Shown here: in pieces, positions 17,884 to 26,917 of the stretch | Layout of the letters: the number at the start of each line of letters is the position of its first letter | How positions within the stretch are numbered: position 1 is the first letter of the stretch | Origin: JBGSYJ01 sp041748075 | GTDB taxonomy: Bacteria; Acidobacteriota; Thermoanaerobaculia; Gp7-AA8 | Length of the DNA stretch: 64,000 nucleotides | Reading direction: 5' to 3' | NCBI GenBank assembly: GCA_041748075.1 | Contig: JBGTDX010000162.1 | Coordinates: 1 to 64,000, forward strand | The notes under the pieces: generated by a model | Database searches by the model: none | Seen by the model: the letters and a program-made list of their open reading frames with translations, nothing else | What the model was told of the DNA's origin: nothing | Translations under genes and position numbers: made by a program

Positions 17884-19118
17884 AACACGCCGGGAGTGAA
17901 AGCCAAAATGTTCTGATGTCGCATCGCCGAGAGGATGGACCGTTTCCTGTATCTGATCTCGGTCACGATCAGATCGTGAGGTACCAGAATCGCCAGCGCA
18001 TCAGCACCGCGAGCGGCCGACAGCACCGAGTCGCACGCATACTCCGGGATGAGAGGATCGTAGAGGGAAACATCCGCGCCGCTGGCTCGCAACAGCTCGA
18101 ATACGCGCAAGGCCGGGCTCTCGCGCGTGTCGCGGACATTCGGTTTGTAGGTTGCGCCCAGACAGACGATCCTTGGGGTGTCGATGCCTTCGACAGAACG
18201 GAGTATTTTCTCGACAGTTCTTGCAGGCATCCCGTCATTGAGCAGTCTGGCGGCACGAATCAGCGTCGCTGTTTCCGGGCTGGCACTGGCGAGGAACCAG
18301 GGATCGATCGGGATGCAGTGGCCCCCCACGCCGATTCCCGGACTGAGGATATCGACGCGCGGATGCTGGTTTGCCAGATCGATCACCTCGTGCGCGTCGA
18401 TTTCCAGCTCGTCGCACAGGAGGGCAACCTGGTTGGCGAAGGCGACATTCACGTCGCGGTACGAGTTCTCGATGAGCTTTACGAACTCTGCCGTGCGCGC
18501 GTTGGTCAGCAGGAGCTTCCCTTTGACGAAGCTGCTCATCAGTTCTGCCGCTCTCCGCGTAGACTCGTCGTTGATTCCCCCTATGACTCTCGCGTTGAAG
18601 ACAGCCTCAGCCATGATGTTGCCGGGGAGAAGGCGTTCCGGACAGTGCGCGAGAAAAAGCTCCTGGCCAATCCCGAGGCCGCTCTTTGCCAGAATGGGGG
18701 CTACGGTTCGTTCGGTCGTAAACGGAGGAATCGTCGATTCGACCACTACGAGATTTCCGGGCCGGATCCATGGAACAATCGACTCGGTGGCCGCCACCAG
18801 CGCCCGCAGATCGGGAGTCTTGTCCTCGTGCATGATCGGGGTGGGCACTGCGATGACGAACGCGTCAGCGAGAACGGGAGTGATCGTCGCTTCCAGGTTC
18901 CTCTGCACGTCGGGGTCTTCGAAGAACTTTTCGAAGTCCTCCTTCTCCTCGATTTTCGCCTGGCGGTTTCTGATCTCGTCGACCACGGCCGGATTGACGT
19001 CGACCGCGGTGACTTTCCAGCCTGCTTTGGCGAGATGGAGACAGAGGGGAAGCCCGACGTAACCGGCGCCGATGACGGCAACGGATTGCTGGGCAGTCAG
19101 GGTCTCAGGTGCCGGCAC
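17880..19118 (-). CDS. UDP-N-acetyl-D-mannosamine dehydrogenase-like (UDP-glucose/GDP-mannose dehydrogenase family)
   Basis: 412 residues from a GTG at 19118, preceded by AGAGGAA; the longer frame upstream is antisense-like sequence in the epimerase gene and was dropped. This enzyme oxidises C6 of a UDP-HexNAc twice to give the uronic acid. N-terminal VAVIGAGYVGLPLCLHLAKAG binds NAD+; the central GQELFLAHCPERLLPGNIM and ENSYRDVNVAFANQ, and GIGVGGHCIPIDPWFLA carrying the catalytic cysteine, are the WecC-type forms. The C-terminal CLGATYKPNVRDTRESPA is the UDP-binding domain. A WecB-type epimerase lies at 44891-46057, so together they could make UDP-ManNAcA. It overlaps the upstream epimerase gene by 14 bases. 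Confidence 0.9.
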   Translation of the reverse strand: MPAPETLTAQQSVAVIGAGYVGLPLCLHLAKAGWKVTAVDVNPAVVDEIRNRQAKIEEKEDFEKFFEDPDVQRNLEATITPVLADAFVIAVPTPIMHEDKTPDLRALVAATESIVPWIRPGNLVVVESTIPPFTTERTVAPILAKSGLGIGQELFLAHCPERLLPGNIMAEAVFNARVIGGINDESTRRAAELMSSFVKGKLLLTNARTAEFVKLIENSYRDVNVAFANQVALLCDELEIDAHEVIDLANQHPRVDILSPGIGVGGHCIPIDPWFLASASPETATLIRAARLLNDGMPARTVEKILRSVEGIDTPRIVCLGATYKPNVRDTRESPALRVFELLRASGADVSLYDPLIPEYACDSVLSAARGADALAILVPHDLIVTEIRYRKRSILSAMRHQNILAFTPGVL

Positions 19119-20031
19119 GGTAGTAGTTCCTCTGCCATTCGATGGTGCGCGCGATCCCGTCGGCGAGCGACACTGTCTCGAGGTGTCCCAGCTCCTCGGC
19201 AGCCCGCGCCGCCGAAGTCTTCTTGTCGCGAGTGTTGTGCATCTCGTAATCCACATATTCGACCAGACGGTCGGACTTCCCGCACATCCCGAGAATCATG
19301 TCCGAGACGGATTTGATGTCGTGGTAGGCGCTCCCGGCGATGTTGTAGGCGCGTCCCGGAATGAAACGTTCGGAGATGTTCGCGAGCGTACGGCACGTGT
19401 CGTCGATGTAGGAAGAGGTGCGGTGGTGGTTGAGGTAGACGGTATACGGCAGGTCATGGAGCGCCGAATAGATGAATTTACAGATCACGCTGCGGTAATC
19501 GCTGAAGGGCTCGCCCGGACCATACGTATTGAAAAGCCGGACGATGACTGTTTCCGTACCGTGGACCGCGGTCGAGTTACGGACCTGGAGCTCATTGACC
19601 CACTTGGAGATGGCGTAATCGTTCATTTGCCGGATCGGATGCTCGTCCGGAACATCCTCGAGCATCAGATCATCCCAGTCGCCGTAAATCTCCGAGCTGG
19701 AGAACACGACCATTCGGTACCCATGCTCCTCCTGAAGCCGGATCATGTTCTTCGTGCCGACGGCATTGGACCTCCAGAGGGTTTCGTAGAAGTGCTCGCC
19801 GTTGATCCGGCCGAACTCCGCGGCTGCGTGATAAACGAAGTCGAAAGCCACTTCTTTCATCACGTTCTCGACCTGGCGGAACTCACCGACGTCCGCACGG
19901 AAGTAATACCGGCCGTTCAATCCGTGATGATGTGGGCGGTCGAGGACCCAGACCTCATTCCCGCGCTCACGCAACAATGCTACGAGGGAAGTCCCGACAG
20001 CCCCGAGACCTCCGGTTACAAGAACTTTCAT
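19105..20031 (-). CDS. NAD-dependent epimerase/dehydratase (extended SDR)
   Basis: 308 residues. N-terminal VLVTGGLGAVGTSLVALL binds the dinucleotide; note GLGAVG replaces the more usual GAGFIG. FSSSEIYGD and YAISKWVNE supply the Ser and the YxxxK pair, and RLFNTYGPGE is the usual substrate-binding strand. The family includes UDP-glucuronate decarboxylases and dTDP/UDP-sugar dehydratases; SSSEIYGDP-like and RLFNTYGPGE suggest the former group, but this is not certain. It begins a minus-strand operon with the UDP-sugar dehydrogenase and a YfhO protein, with its own predicted promoter about 65 bases upstream. Confidence 0.87.
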   Translation of the reverse strand: MKVLVTGGLGAVGTSLVALLRERGNEVWVLDRPHHHGLNGRYYFRADVGEFRQVENVMKEVAFDFVYHAAAEFGRINGEHFYETLWRSNAVGTKNMIRLQEEHGYRMVVFSSSEIYGDWDDLMLEDVPDEHPIRQMNDYAISKWVNELQVRNSTAVHGTETVIVRLFNTYGPGEPFSDYRSVICKFIYSALHDLPYTVYLNHHRTSSYIDDTCRTLANISERFIPGRAYNIAGSAYHDIKSVSDMILGMCGKSDRLVEYVDYEMHNTRDKKTSAARAAEELGHLETVSLADGIARTIEWQRNYYRAGT

Positions 20032-20095
20032 CGAACCCTCGTTCCCTGGAAATGATTGCCTGCGGCAGATGATCGGCCGCCGGACGCGACTGGCG

Positions 20096-20125
20096 ATTAT
20101 ACGGAAACAACTCTTTGTATGAAAA
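20096..20125 (-). promoter_or_regulatory. Predicted promoter for the epimerase-dehydrogenase-YfhO operon
   Basis: Minus strand: a perfect TATAAT (20096-20101) with TTTTCA (20120-20125) 18 bases upstream. The transcript would have a leader of about 60 bases before the ATG at 20031. It lies in the only sizeable gap (105 bases) in the minus-strand run. Confidence 0.45.
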
Positions 20126-20136
20126 AAAGATGGAGC

Positions 20137-21480
20137 TCACCAGTCGAGCGTGAACCAGCGTCCGGTGAGACGATTCACGAACGCCTTGATGAGGATCTTT
20201 CCGTAACCCGGGCCAGCCCTCAAAAAGGAGAAGTTGCTCTGTCCGGATGCGCGCTTGAGGTGACGAACATCGACTTCGGCGACCCGTCGGGTCGCGAACC
20301 ACGCTTTGAACGTGATCTCCGGAGAGATCTCAAATCCCCCGCTTTCCGCTCCGTACCGCTCGAAGATCCTGCGATGGAACATCCGAAATGCGTTGGTATA
20401 GTCCTTCAGATGCAAACCCAGCAACAGCCATGTCGTGAATCGGAAACACCTGCTCCAGAACCGATAGAGGAGAGGCACTGTTTCGTAGTTCTCCTTCACC
20501 CGGTATCTGCATCCGATCGACAGTCCGTAGCCTTCCGACCGAATTTTGTCGAACATCTCCGGCATCCGGCTCACTTCGTCGGATCCATCACCCATGGTGA
20601 CAGCGAGGATCGGCGCGTTCGCGTACCCGATGCCGTGGCGGATGGCGTTGCCCATGCCGCGAGGAGGCTTTTTGGTGAGTGCTCGCACTCGCGGCGAGCG
20701 CCACATCTGAGCAAGCGCCATGGCGTACGTATCGTCAGGGCTTGCATCGTCCACCAGAAGGATCTCGCCGCGGATCTCGGACCGATCGAGCATCTCTAGC
20801 AGACGCGTCGTGACGAGAGAGAGATTTTTCGACTCCTTGTACGCCGGTACGATGATGCTGAGCTCCGGCGCCAGAATTTCGAGCTTTCCGTCCCACCAGC
20901 GCTCGAGATTCTCGAGGAGCCGGAGCAGGTTGTGGGCATCCCCGTAACGATGATCCGTCTCAATCCCAGGATCAATCGAGGGAGAACCGGGGGACTGTAT
21001 CGGAGGACCGGTGGGAAACAGCGTCCGGCCGTATGCAGGATTTTCCAGGGCAGCGGGGAAGAGTTGGGCGTCGGTGATGAAAAACAGATCCGGCCGCGTC
21101 TTCGCACGTCTGACGATGTTTGCCAGATCTTCGCTGCTATTCACGAAAGAGAACACTGGGATGGCCAGCAGGTCGGCCGCCGTGCGTACCATTGCGGAGA
21201 AGGCAGAGTTACTCAACAGGAGAATCGCGTCCTGGCCCGACTCCTCGAGAACTCCGACGATGGTGCGAAATGACGGAACCACCCTGCCGGTTGAGGTCAC
21301 CTCTTCGGGAATGGAGTAGGCCGCTGCGCCCGTGGGGAGTTCGAGAGCGGCCAGGCCAGGGGCGTAGAGAACCATGCGCTCCATCCGGTGCTTCGCGAAG
21401 TCGACCCCGCCAATCCATTGGCGTTGCTCGACCGTTTCGGCCACGATCAGCAGCCGGAGAGCAGCGCCGTTTTCAGGCAT
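20137..21480 (-). CDS. GT2 glycosyltransferase (dolichol/polyprenyl-phosphate mannosyltransferase-like) with extra N-terminal domain
   Basis: 447 residues. The C-terminal 240 residues are a GT2 domain: LSIIVPAYKESKNLS (about residue 207), EILLVDDASPDDTYA, GMGNAIRHGIGYAN, VTMGDGSDE (the DxD-equivalent), then RMFHRRIFER. This most resembles polyprenyl-phosphate mannose/glucose synthases, but no C-terminal membrane helices are evident. The first about 190 residues (LLIVAETVEQRQWIGGVDFAKH to LFFITDAQLFP) form a separate alpha/beta-looking domain that I do not recognise. The start overlaps the stop of the upstream epimerase by eight bases. It could make a lipid-phosphate sugar donor for the GT-C membrane proteins nearby; that is inference. 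Confidence 0.83.
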   Translation of the reverse strand: MPENGAALRLLIVAETVEQRQWIGGVDFAKHRMERMVLYAPGLAALELPTGAAAYSIPEEVTSTGRVVPSFRTIVGVLEESGQDAILLLSNSAFSAMVRTAADLLAIPVFSFVNSSEDLANIVRRAKTRPDLFFITDAQLFPAALENPAYGRTLFPTGPPIQSPGSPSIDPGIETDHRYGDAHNLLRLLENLERWWDGKLEILAPELSIIVPAYKESKNLSLVTTRLLEMLDRSEIRGEILLVDDASPDDTYAMALAQMWRSPRVRALTKKPPRGMGNAIRHGIGYANAPILAVTMGDGSDEVSRMPEMFDKIRSEGYGLSIGCRYRVKENYETVPLLYRFWSRCFRFTTWLLLGLHLKDYTNAFRMFHRRIFERYGAESGGFEISPEITFKAWFATRRVAEVDVRHLKRASGQSNFSFLRAGPGYGKILIKAFVNRLTGRWFTLDW

Positions 21481-22441
21481 GCAGGTTCAGCCCAGGCGAG
21501 GCGGACCACATTTCCCGCAATCCCTCATCCAATGTGTACTCCGGCTCGTATCCAAGCTCGCCTCTGGCCTTCGTAATGTCAGCCACGCTGTGCCGGACCT
21601 CACCCGACCTCGAGTCCCTGTAGTGGATCTCCGGATTTTTTCCGGAGATCCGGCAGAGGGTTTGCGCAAGATCTGTAATCGTCGTCGCCCTGCCAGTTCC
21701 GATGTTGAAGACCTCGCCGGGCGTTGCGCTTGCGGCCGCTCGCGCCAGCGCCTGCACGACGTCCTGAACGTAAACGAAATCCCGCGACTGCTGGCCGTCC
21801 CCATAGATCGTCAGGGCGCCATCTCCCTCCAGCGCTCGCATGAAAATGGAGATCACGCCCGTGTACTCGTTGTCTTCAGCCGGCAATCCGTACACGTTGA
21901 AATACCGCAGACACACCGCCGGGACTTGCCACAGCGAATTTGCCAACAGGCTGTACTGCTCTCCGGTTTGCTTGCTCAAGGCGTAAAAACTGGCGGGTCT
22001 CTGCGGATGCGTCTCACCAACGGGGAGCGATTCGGCCTCTCCGAAAATCGCCGACGAGCTGGAGTAGACGATCTTTCGCGTATTCCATGTCCTGCAGGCC
22101 TGCAGCACACTAACGGTGCCAAGGATATTGTTCCGTGCGTCTACGAGCGGCTTCTCCAGCGATTTGACGTTTCCGACCTGCGCGGCCAGGTGGAACACGT
22201 AATCAGCCTGGGTTACCGAGCGCAGTGCTGCCGCCGAGCATATGTCGCGTTCGAAAACCGTGAGGCGCGGGTCTCGTGGAAGATGTGCCGCACTGCCTGT
22301 CGCCATGTTGTCGATGACGGCGACGTGCGCACCACAAGCGAGCAGAAACCGGACAAGATTGCTCCCGATGAAACCTGCGCCACCGGTGACCAGGCAGCAG
22401 CTGTCTTGAAAAATGCCTTGAGAGGCTTTGATCACGTTCAT
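21473..22441 (-). CDS. NAD-dependent epimerase (UDP-glucose/UDP-GlcNAc 4-epimerase-like)
   Basis: 322 residues from the ATG at 22441; the in-frame extension upstream is proline- and serine-rich and lacks a start signal, so I did not use it. The dinucleotide site CCLVTGGAGFIGSNLV, HLAAQVGNVKS, SSSSAIFGE (catalytic Ser) and YALSKQTGEQYS (YxxxK) are all present, followed by RYFNVYGL. It belongs to the WbpP/GalE-like part of the extended SDR family. It is in an operon with the methyltransferase (22529) upstream and the GT2 gene (20137) downstream, which it overlaps by eight bases. Confidence 0.9.
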   Translation of the reverse strand: MNVIKASQGIFQDSCCLVTGGAGFIGSNLVRFLLACGAHVAVIDNMATGSAAHLPRDPRLTVFERDICSAAALRSVTQADYVFHLAAQVGNVKSLEKPLVDARNNILGTVSVLQACRTWNTRKIVYSSSSAIFGEAESLPVGETHPQRPASFYALSKQTGEQYSLLANSLWQVPAVCLRYFNVYGLPAEDNEYTGVISIFMRALEGDGALTIYGDGQQSRDFVYVQDVVQALARAAASATPGEVFNIGTGRATTITDLAQTLCRISGKNPEIHYRDSRSGEVRHSVADITKARGELGYEPEYTLDEGLREMWSASPGLNLHA

Positions 22442-22528
22442 GATTCTGTCACACGAGAAAGAAAAATCGGCAGGCCCCGATTCTTGGTACGCAGATCGCT
22501 CCCGCTGCGGAGGTGGTGGCGATGGCAT

Positions 22529-23539
22529 TCAGGGGGGCGATGAAGCGATTTGCCAAGTGACTGCATCCCTGCGGGGCCGCCCGATGAGCAGCATGAAATC
22601 GCTGGGAAGCAGGCCTGAATCGATCAGTCCATCTTCGATCTGGCAGATGCCCTGAATGAGCTCGGTTGCACCAGGCACCTCGGGGCGAAAGTTGTGCATG
22701 ATTCCGTTGTAAAGCAGGTGTTGAATCGTCCCGCCAAGACGACGAATCTCCACAATCTCGAAGAATTGTTCGAAGAGCGGCACGATGTCGGCTGAGCGGA
22801 TCGATTCGAACGGCGATGCAGCCACCACGTCCTCCACGGCCGGTCGCGCTTCATGAGTCTTGAGTGTGCCCGGCGCCCATACCCTTCCATGGGGAAGCTC
22901 GCGAAAGTTCTCTGGAAGGGCGCCCAGAATCGCGTTCACGAAACTCAGCTGGGCGTCGGTCCACTGGAACTGCGTCGGGCCGGTGAACTCCTCGAGCACG
23001 AAGAGTCCATGATCCGTCAGCGCCCTCGACACTTCACCCATGACATGCTCGAGCTCCAGAAAATGGTGAAAGCTATGCGCCGAGAAGATCAGGTCGTATC
23101 GATTGCGGGGAAGAACGGATACATTGCTGTCTTCGACGCGAAACGCTCCGGGCATTCCCGAAGCCCGCCGCATCCGCTCAGCCTCCTCGATTCGATCTGC
23201 ACTCAGATCGGCTCCTTCGACCCGGCTGGTGCTCCCCGCCCTGAACAACGAGAAACTCCGACTTCCGGAACCGCATCCGAGATCAAGGCTGCACTCGGCA
23301 GGACGGCCGATCGCAGTGCGTACCCATTTCTCCCATCGCAGCCCATCGATCAGAGAGCGCTCGTCGTAGTGATCATTGATCAGCGGATGGTCCAGCCACG
23401 CGTTCCACTCTCCTGAAGCCTCTACGTGGAGATGCTGCCCCCACTTCTTCGCTTCGGAGACGACCCGCTGTTCATAGGTCAGCTCGACGGGTGTATTCTG
23501 ATCGGTGATCTCTTGTTCTTGCGGCGTGCTCTCGTTCAT
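22529..23539 (-). CDS. Class I SAM-dependent methyltransferase
   Basis: 336 residues. The SAM-binding loop is CSLDLGCGSGSRSFSLF (about residues 94-110), followed by VEGADLSADRI and IFSAHSFHHFLELEHVM, as in Methyltransf_11/25-type enzymes. The N- and C-terminal thirds (VEASGEWNAWLDHPLINDHY; the region from about residue 205 on) resemble methyltransferases found in polysaccharide loci. A TATATG hexamer lies 8 bases before the ATG, and GAAGAA lies between. The upstream membrane-protein gene ends 40 bases away on the same strand, so cotranscription is likely. Substrate unknown, probably a sugar hydroxyl. Confidence 0.82.
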   Translation of the reverse strand: MNESTPQEQEITDQNTPVELTYEQRVVSEAKKWGQHLHVEASGEWNAWLDHPLINDHYDERSLIDGLRWEKWVRTAIGRPAECSLDLGCGSGSRSFSLFRAGSTSRVEGADLSADRIEEAERMRRASGMPGAFRVEDSNVSVLPRNRYDLIFSAHSFHHFLELEHVMGEVSRALTDHGLFVLEEFTGPTQFQWTDAQLSFVNAILGALPENFRELPHGRVWAPGTLKTHEARPAVEDVVAASPFESIRSADIVPLFEQFFEIVEIRRLGGTIQHLLYNGIMHNFRPEVPGATELIQGICQIEDGLIDSGLLPSDFMLLIGRPRRDAVTWQIASSPP

Positions 23540-23579
23540 TTCTTCAGCATATAACGTGCATCCACCTGTTGCAGTTCAG

Positions 23580-25124
23580 TCATCCTGTATCGTCTGCACG
23601 ATCTAGATCAGTAGTAAAACCCGCGCGTACTCGATACAGGGTGACAGGGGCTCCGAGCAGGCACAGCAGTGAGAACAGCCACCTGCCGAAACCCGTTTCA
23701 CCCGGACGTGTGCCCCAGTGGCGAACGAGTGTGGCCTGAGGTTCCATGACATCGCGGAGGTTCACAGATATGGATGGGTCTCGGGGTGCGCCGCCTGAGA
23801 AATCCCAGGGGTGGTGCACGGGAGTCCAGCGGGCCTCGGTCGCTTCTCCGGAAGTCAGCCAGACATTGAGAAGCCGTGCATTGAAGCGAACGTGATTCCA
23901 GACCAGGTCGGACTGGAACCTCTCGAGCGTCGCCTGACGCGTCTGGCTCGCCACGTACTGGAGCGCGCCGTATGAAAAAAACGCCCCGAGGAAAGACACC
24001 ATGAATCCTAGAACGAGTGAGGTTACTAGTGGAATCTCGCTTCGAAGACCGAAGGGCCTGTTCCAGCGAGCCGCACCGAGGCAGAGCACCATGGGCGCAA
24101 TCGCCTCATGAAGATAGCGAGGCCCCCAGTTCTCGTCGCTCCAGATCATCAGCATCGAGAAGCCCAGAAGGGGCGGAGCGAACGCCAGCATCGCAAAGCT
24201 GGTGACATCCCTCTCACGCTTCCATGCAGACCGAACCGCGAACAGGGAGACGATGACGATGGGAGCAAAGACGATCATGCCCTTGTTGGCGGACCCCAGA
24301 AACGAAACGACATTCAGGTAGAAAGCAACAGGGTCCCGGACGATCCATTGCCGCAGGTAGTCCGATGATCCTCCCCACTCATCCCAGAACATCATCTGAA
24401 GGTAGGAGTTGCCTCTGTAGATCAATCCAGTGATGACGATCGTCAAAATGAGCTTTACGATCGTCAGCGGAGCGGTCTTTCGTTCACCCTCGAAGAACTT
24501 CCAGATGAGAAAGGCGACGGCGGGGATCAGGACGGTGCCTGCCGTTTTCACGCTGATCGCGAAACCCGCACAGATGGCTACGGCAAGCAGACGGAGAAAC
24601 GTGGGCTGCCATCTTCGCGCGAGCACGAGATAGCCGGTCAGCATCAGAAAAAACGACTGCTGGACCTCGAGTCCGATATAGGCATACGGCCACAACATGG
24701 TGCAGAAGCCGGCGCCGAAAGAAAGGATGAACGCCCATCGCGGGCTGCCGTTGATTCTCCAGATCCATCGGAACAGGATCGTCAGGATGCCCGCGGTGAA
24801 GAGGATCGGCTCGAACGACAGGAGCCAGTCCTCGGCACGCTCCGATTCTCCGAGCAGCAGGTGCGACGCGGCGAGAAAGGGCAGATGTGCGACGACCGAG
24901 ATCACTCCGTTGCGGGGCCAGACCGCTTCGCCCGCACGAGGGGAATAGAGCCCGACGCTCGCCAGAACACGCTTGCCCGCCTCCAGTTCTTCGTTGACGT
25001 ACCCCATGCTCCGAAATACTCCAGGGGATAGTGCCGCCAGGCATAGCGTTACAGCGATGAAGAAAGTGATACAGGTTCGCCGGATACCGCGAGTCTCGGT
25101 TTCATTTCGAACAGCCCCGGTCAT
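23580..25124 (-). CDS. Polytopic GT-C-like membrane protein, copy A of a local family
   Basis: 514 residues from the ATG at 25124 (AGGA just before it). Around ten membrane helices. After the first helix comes LSPGVFRSMGYVNEELEAGKRVL, then HLPFLAASHLLLG, WPYAYIGLEVQQSFFLML, DEWGG, and WSDENWGPRYLHE, ending with a soluble stretch after TLERFQSDLVWNHVRFNARLL. The next two plus-strand proteins share these landmarks in the same order, so the three are paralogues. An acidic pair in the first extracytoplasmic loop (NEELEA) is what GT-C enzymes use for catalysis, so a polyprenyl-phosphate-sugar transferase is plausible but unproven. It begins a minus-strand operon running to 20137. Confidence 0.72.
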   Translation of the reverse strand: MTGAVRNETETRGIRRTCITFFIAVTLCLAALSPGVFRSMGYVNEELEAGKRVLASVGLYSPRAGEAVWPRNGVISVVAHLPFLAASHLLLGESERAEDWLLSFEPILFTAGILTILFRWIWRINGSPRWAFILSFGAGFCTMLWPYAYIGLEVQQSFFLMLTGYLVLARRWQPTFLRLLAVAICAGFAISVKTAGTVLIPAVAFLIWKFFEGERKTAPLTIVKLILTIVITGLIYRGNSYLQMMFWDEWGGSSDYLRQWIVRDPVAFYLNVVSFLGSANKGMIVFAPIVIVSLFAVRSAWKRERDVTSFAMLAFAPPLLGFSMLMIWSDENWGPRYLHEAIAPMVLCLGAARWNRPFGLRSEIPLVTSLVLGFMVSFLGAFFSYGALQYVASQTRQATLERFQSDLVWNHVRFNARLLNVWLTSGEATEARWTPVHHPWDFSGGAPRDPSISVNLRDVMEPQATLVRHWGTRPGETGFGRWLFSLLCLLGAPVTLYRVRAGFTTDLDRADDTG

Positions 25125-25153
25125 CGGTCCTGATCCTGCCGCAGCATGAGCGC

Positions 25154-25162
25154 AGCGTAGCA
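25154..25162 (-). promoter_or_regulatory. Extended -10-like element upstream of copy A
   Basis: Minus strand TGcTACGCT, about 29 bases before the ATG at 25124. It has the same TGcTAC core as the elements at 5787, 11833 and 48896. Weak call; no -35 seen. Confidence 0.3.
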
Positions 25163-25298
25163 CGCAACATTCAGCCGTGGAGCCTCGGGGGCGCGTCTGG
25201 TGGTTCGATGCGATTCGACGACCAGTCCCGACACCGCGTTCGAACCGGATGCCCTCATGAAGTCAGGCAAGAAAGGGAGCGGACTCGATCGACCCCTG

Positions 25299-25328
25299 TT
25301 GGCAGTGCATGCATCCGGCTGGTACTCT
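25299..25328 (+). promoter_or_regulatory. Predicted promoter, start-codon proximal, for copy B
   Basis: TTGGCA (25299-25304), 18-base spacer, extended -10 TGgTACTCT (hexamer 25323-25328). The ATG at 25340 is only 11 bases beyond the hexamer, so the leader would be a few bases or none. This also argues for 25340 rather than 25208 as the start. Confidence 0.45.
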
Positions 25329-25339
25329 TCGCGGCCGTA

Positions 25340-26917
25340 ATGGCCCTTGCAGACAGCCGGATCGAGCCCTCGGATGCGCCACGCGTTTCCCTCCGGGCTG
25401 AATGGCGCTTTCTGATCATCCTCTTTCTGGGTTTCGTTCTTCTCTACGGCTCGTTATCCCCCCTGTACTTCCGGCCGATGGGTTACATGGAAGAGGAGTT
25501 CATAGCAGCCAAACAGGTGCTCTCCGGCATCGCGGGGGCTTTCACGCGGCCGGCTCCGGTCATCGACTGGCCGAGGCATGGAGCGCTGCCCGTGTTTACG
25601 CACCTTCCGTTCGTCGCAGCGGGCCGCATCCTGTTCGGACCCTCACTGGATTGGCAGGACAAGGTGTTCGCTCTCGAGCCAGTCGTCCTGAGCGCAGGGC
25701 TGCTGGCCATACTTTTTCTCTGGGCCCGAAGGCTCGGAGTCTCGAGGCGTTTTGCAGCGATTGCGGCGATCGCGACAGGTTTCTGCACGATCTACTGGCC
25801 GTATGCGTATTTCGGGATGGAGCCCGCGCAGTCACTCTTTCTTCTACTCGCTGGTTACATAGCCATCCATCATCGGCGGACCACCTGGCCTTCGCTGGTC
25901 GCCCTCGGCATTGCGACGGGAATGGCAGCGGCGGTCAAGTCGACCGGTGTGTTTCTGATTCCGGCGCTCATGTACGCGAACTGGGTGTTTTTCAGAGAGC
26001 TCGATCTGCGCGACTTCCGGCGGGCACTTCCGAAGATCGCTGCTGCCGGCGTCATCGCCGGCGGAATCATTCTCTTCTCCGCATGGACGCGTGGACTCTT
26101 CTGGGCGCCGCGTGGCGGCACCTCGCCCTACCTCGAGCTCTGGCTCGTGCGGGATCCGATCACATACCTGATCAACGTCGTCGCTTTCCTGACATCGCCG
26201 AACAAGGGCCTGTTCGTTTTTGTCCCTCTCGCACTGTTTGCGGTTGCGCAACTCCCGCGCCTGATTCGTGATCGCTCCGACCTGGCAGTGTTCGCGTCGC
26301 TGATCACGATGGCGGTCGCATTCGGATATACGTTGTTCCTGGTGTGGTCGGATGAGACGTTTGGCCCGCGTTACTTCCACTGCGCCATCGCGCCGCTCGT
26401 ACTCTGCATCGTGGAAGCCTACCAGCACAGAGAAAAGCGCGCGTTGAAACATCCGGGCCTGCTGGCCTGTGCCGTTCTGGGGTTCGCGATCGCACTACTC
26501 GGAGCTCTGTTCGGATACGGTCAGATGCAGACGACGGCGACACAGACCGGGCAGGCAACGCTTGAGAATTTCCAGGGGAATACTGTCTGGAATCATGTGC
26601 GGTTCAATGCGCGCTTGCTGCGAGCGTGGATTGATCCCGAAGATGTGGTCTGGACCCCGAAACGGACATGGATCGGTCAACCGCCGGCCTGGGCTCTATC
26701 ACCGGCGAGTGTCAATCTGACCCGGATTCGCGACGTGAATCAGCGCAGAGCGGCCGTCCCGCAGGCCTGGCTGATCACCACATGGGGTGAAGACCACGGG
26801 CGCCTGCTGCGAGTCATCTGCATGTTGTCATTCTTCGCGGGCCTGGCCCTTCTGATCGTCGTGCTCCGCGACTCCCATCGGGTCCATCCTGAAGCAGAGG
26901 GCACGGAAGCTCCATGA
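25340..26917 (+). CDS. Polytopic GT-C-like membrane protein, copy B of a local family
   Basis: 525 residues from the ATG at 25340. An upstream in-frame ATG (25208) would add 44 charged residues absent from both paralogues, so I prefer 25340. Landmarks match copies A and C: LSPLYFRPMGYMEEEFIAAKQVL, HLPFVAAGRILFG, IYWPYAYFGMEPAQSLFLLLA, LVRDPITYLINVVAFL, WSDETFGPRYFHCAIAPLVL and TLENFQGNTVWNHVRFNARLLRAWI. About ten helices. It is head-to-head with copy A, consistent with an inverted duplication, and its stop overlaps the start of the fused copy C (ATGA). Role inferred as in copy A. Confidence 0.74.
   Translation: MALADSRIEPSDAPRVSLRAEWRFLIILFLGFVLLYGSLSPLYFRPMGYMEEEFIAAKQVLSGIAGAFTRPAPVIDWPRHGALPVFTHLPFVAAGRILFGPSLDWQDKVFALEPVVLSAGLLAILFLWARRLGVSRRFAAIAAIATGFCTIYWPYAYFGMEPAQSLFLLLAGYIAIHHRRTTWPSLVALGIATGMAAAVKSTGVFLIPALMYANWVFFRELDLRDFRRALPKIAAAGVIAGGIILFSAWTRGLFWAPRGGTSPYLELWLVRDPITYLINVVAFLTSPNKGLFVFVPLALFAVAQLPRLIRDRSDLAVFASLITMAVAFGYTLFLVWSDETFGPRYFHCAIAPLVLCIVEAYQHREKRALKHPGLLACAVLGFAIALLGALFGYGQMQTTATQTGQATLENFQGNTVWNHVRFNARLLRAWIDPEDVVWTPKRTWIGQPPAWALSPASVNLTRIRDVNQRRAAVPQAWLITTWGEDHGRLLRVICMLSFFAGLALLIVVLRDSHRVHPEAEGTEAP

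Noticed and set aside
25208..25339. Upstream ATG for copy B
   Set aside because: Adds a charged segment absent from paralogues; the promoter and homology favour 25340.
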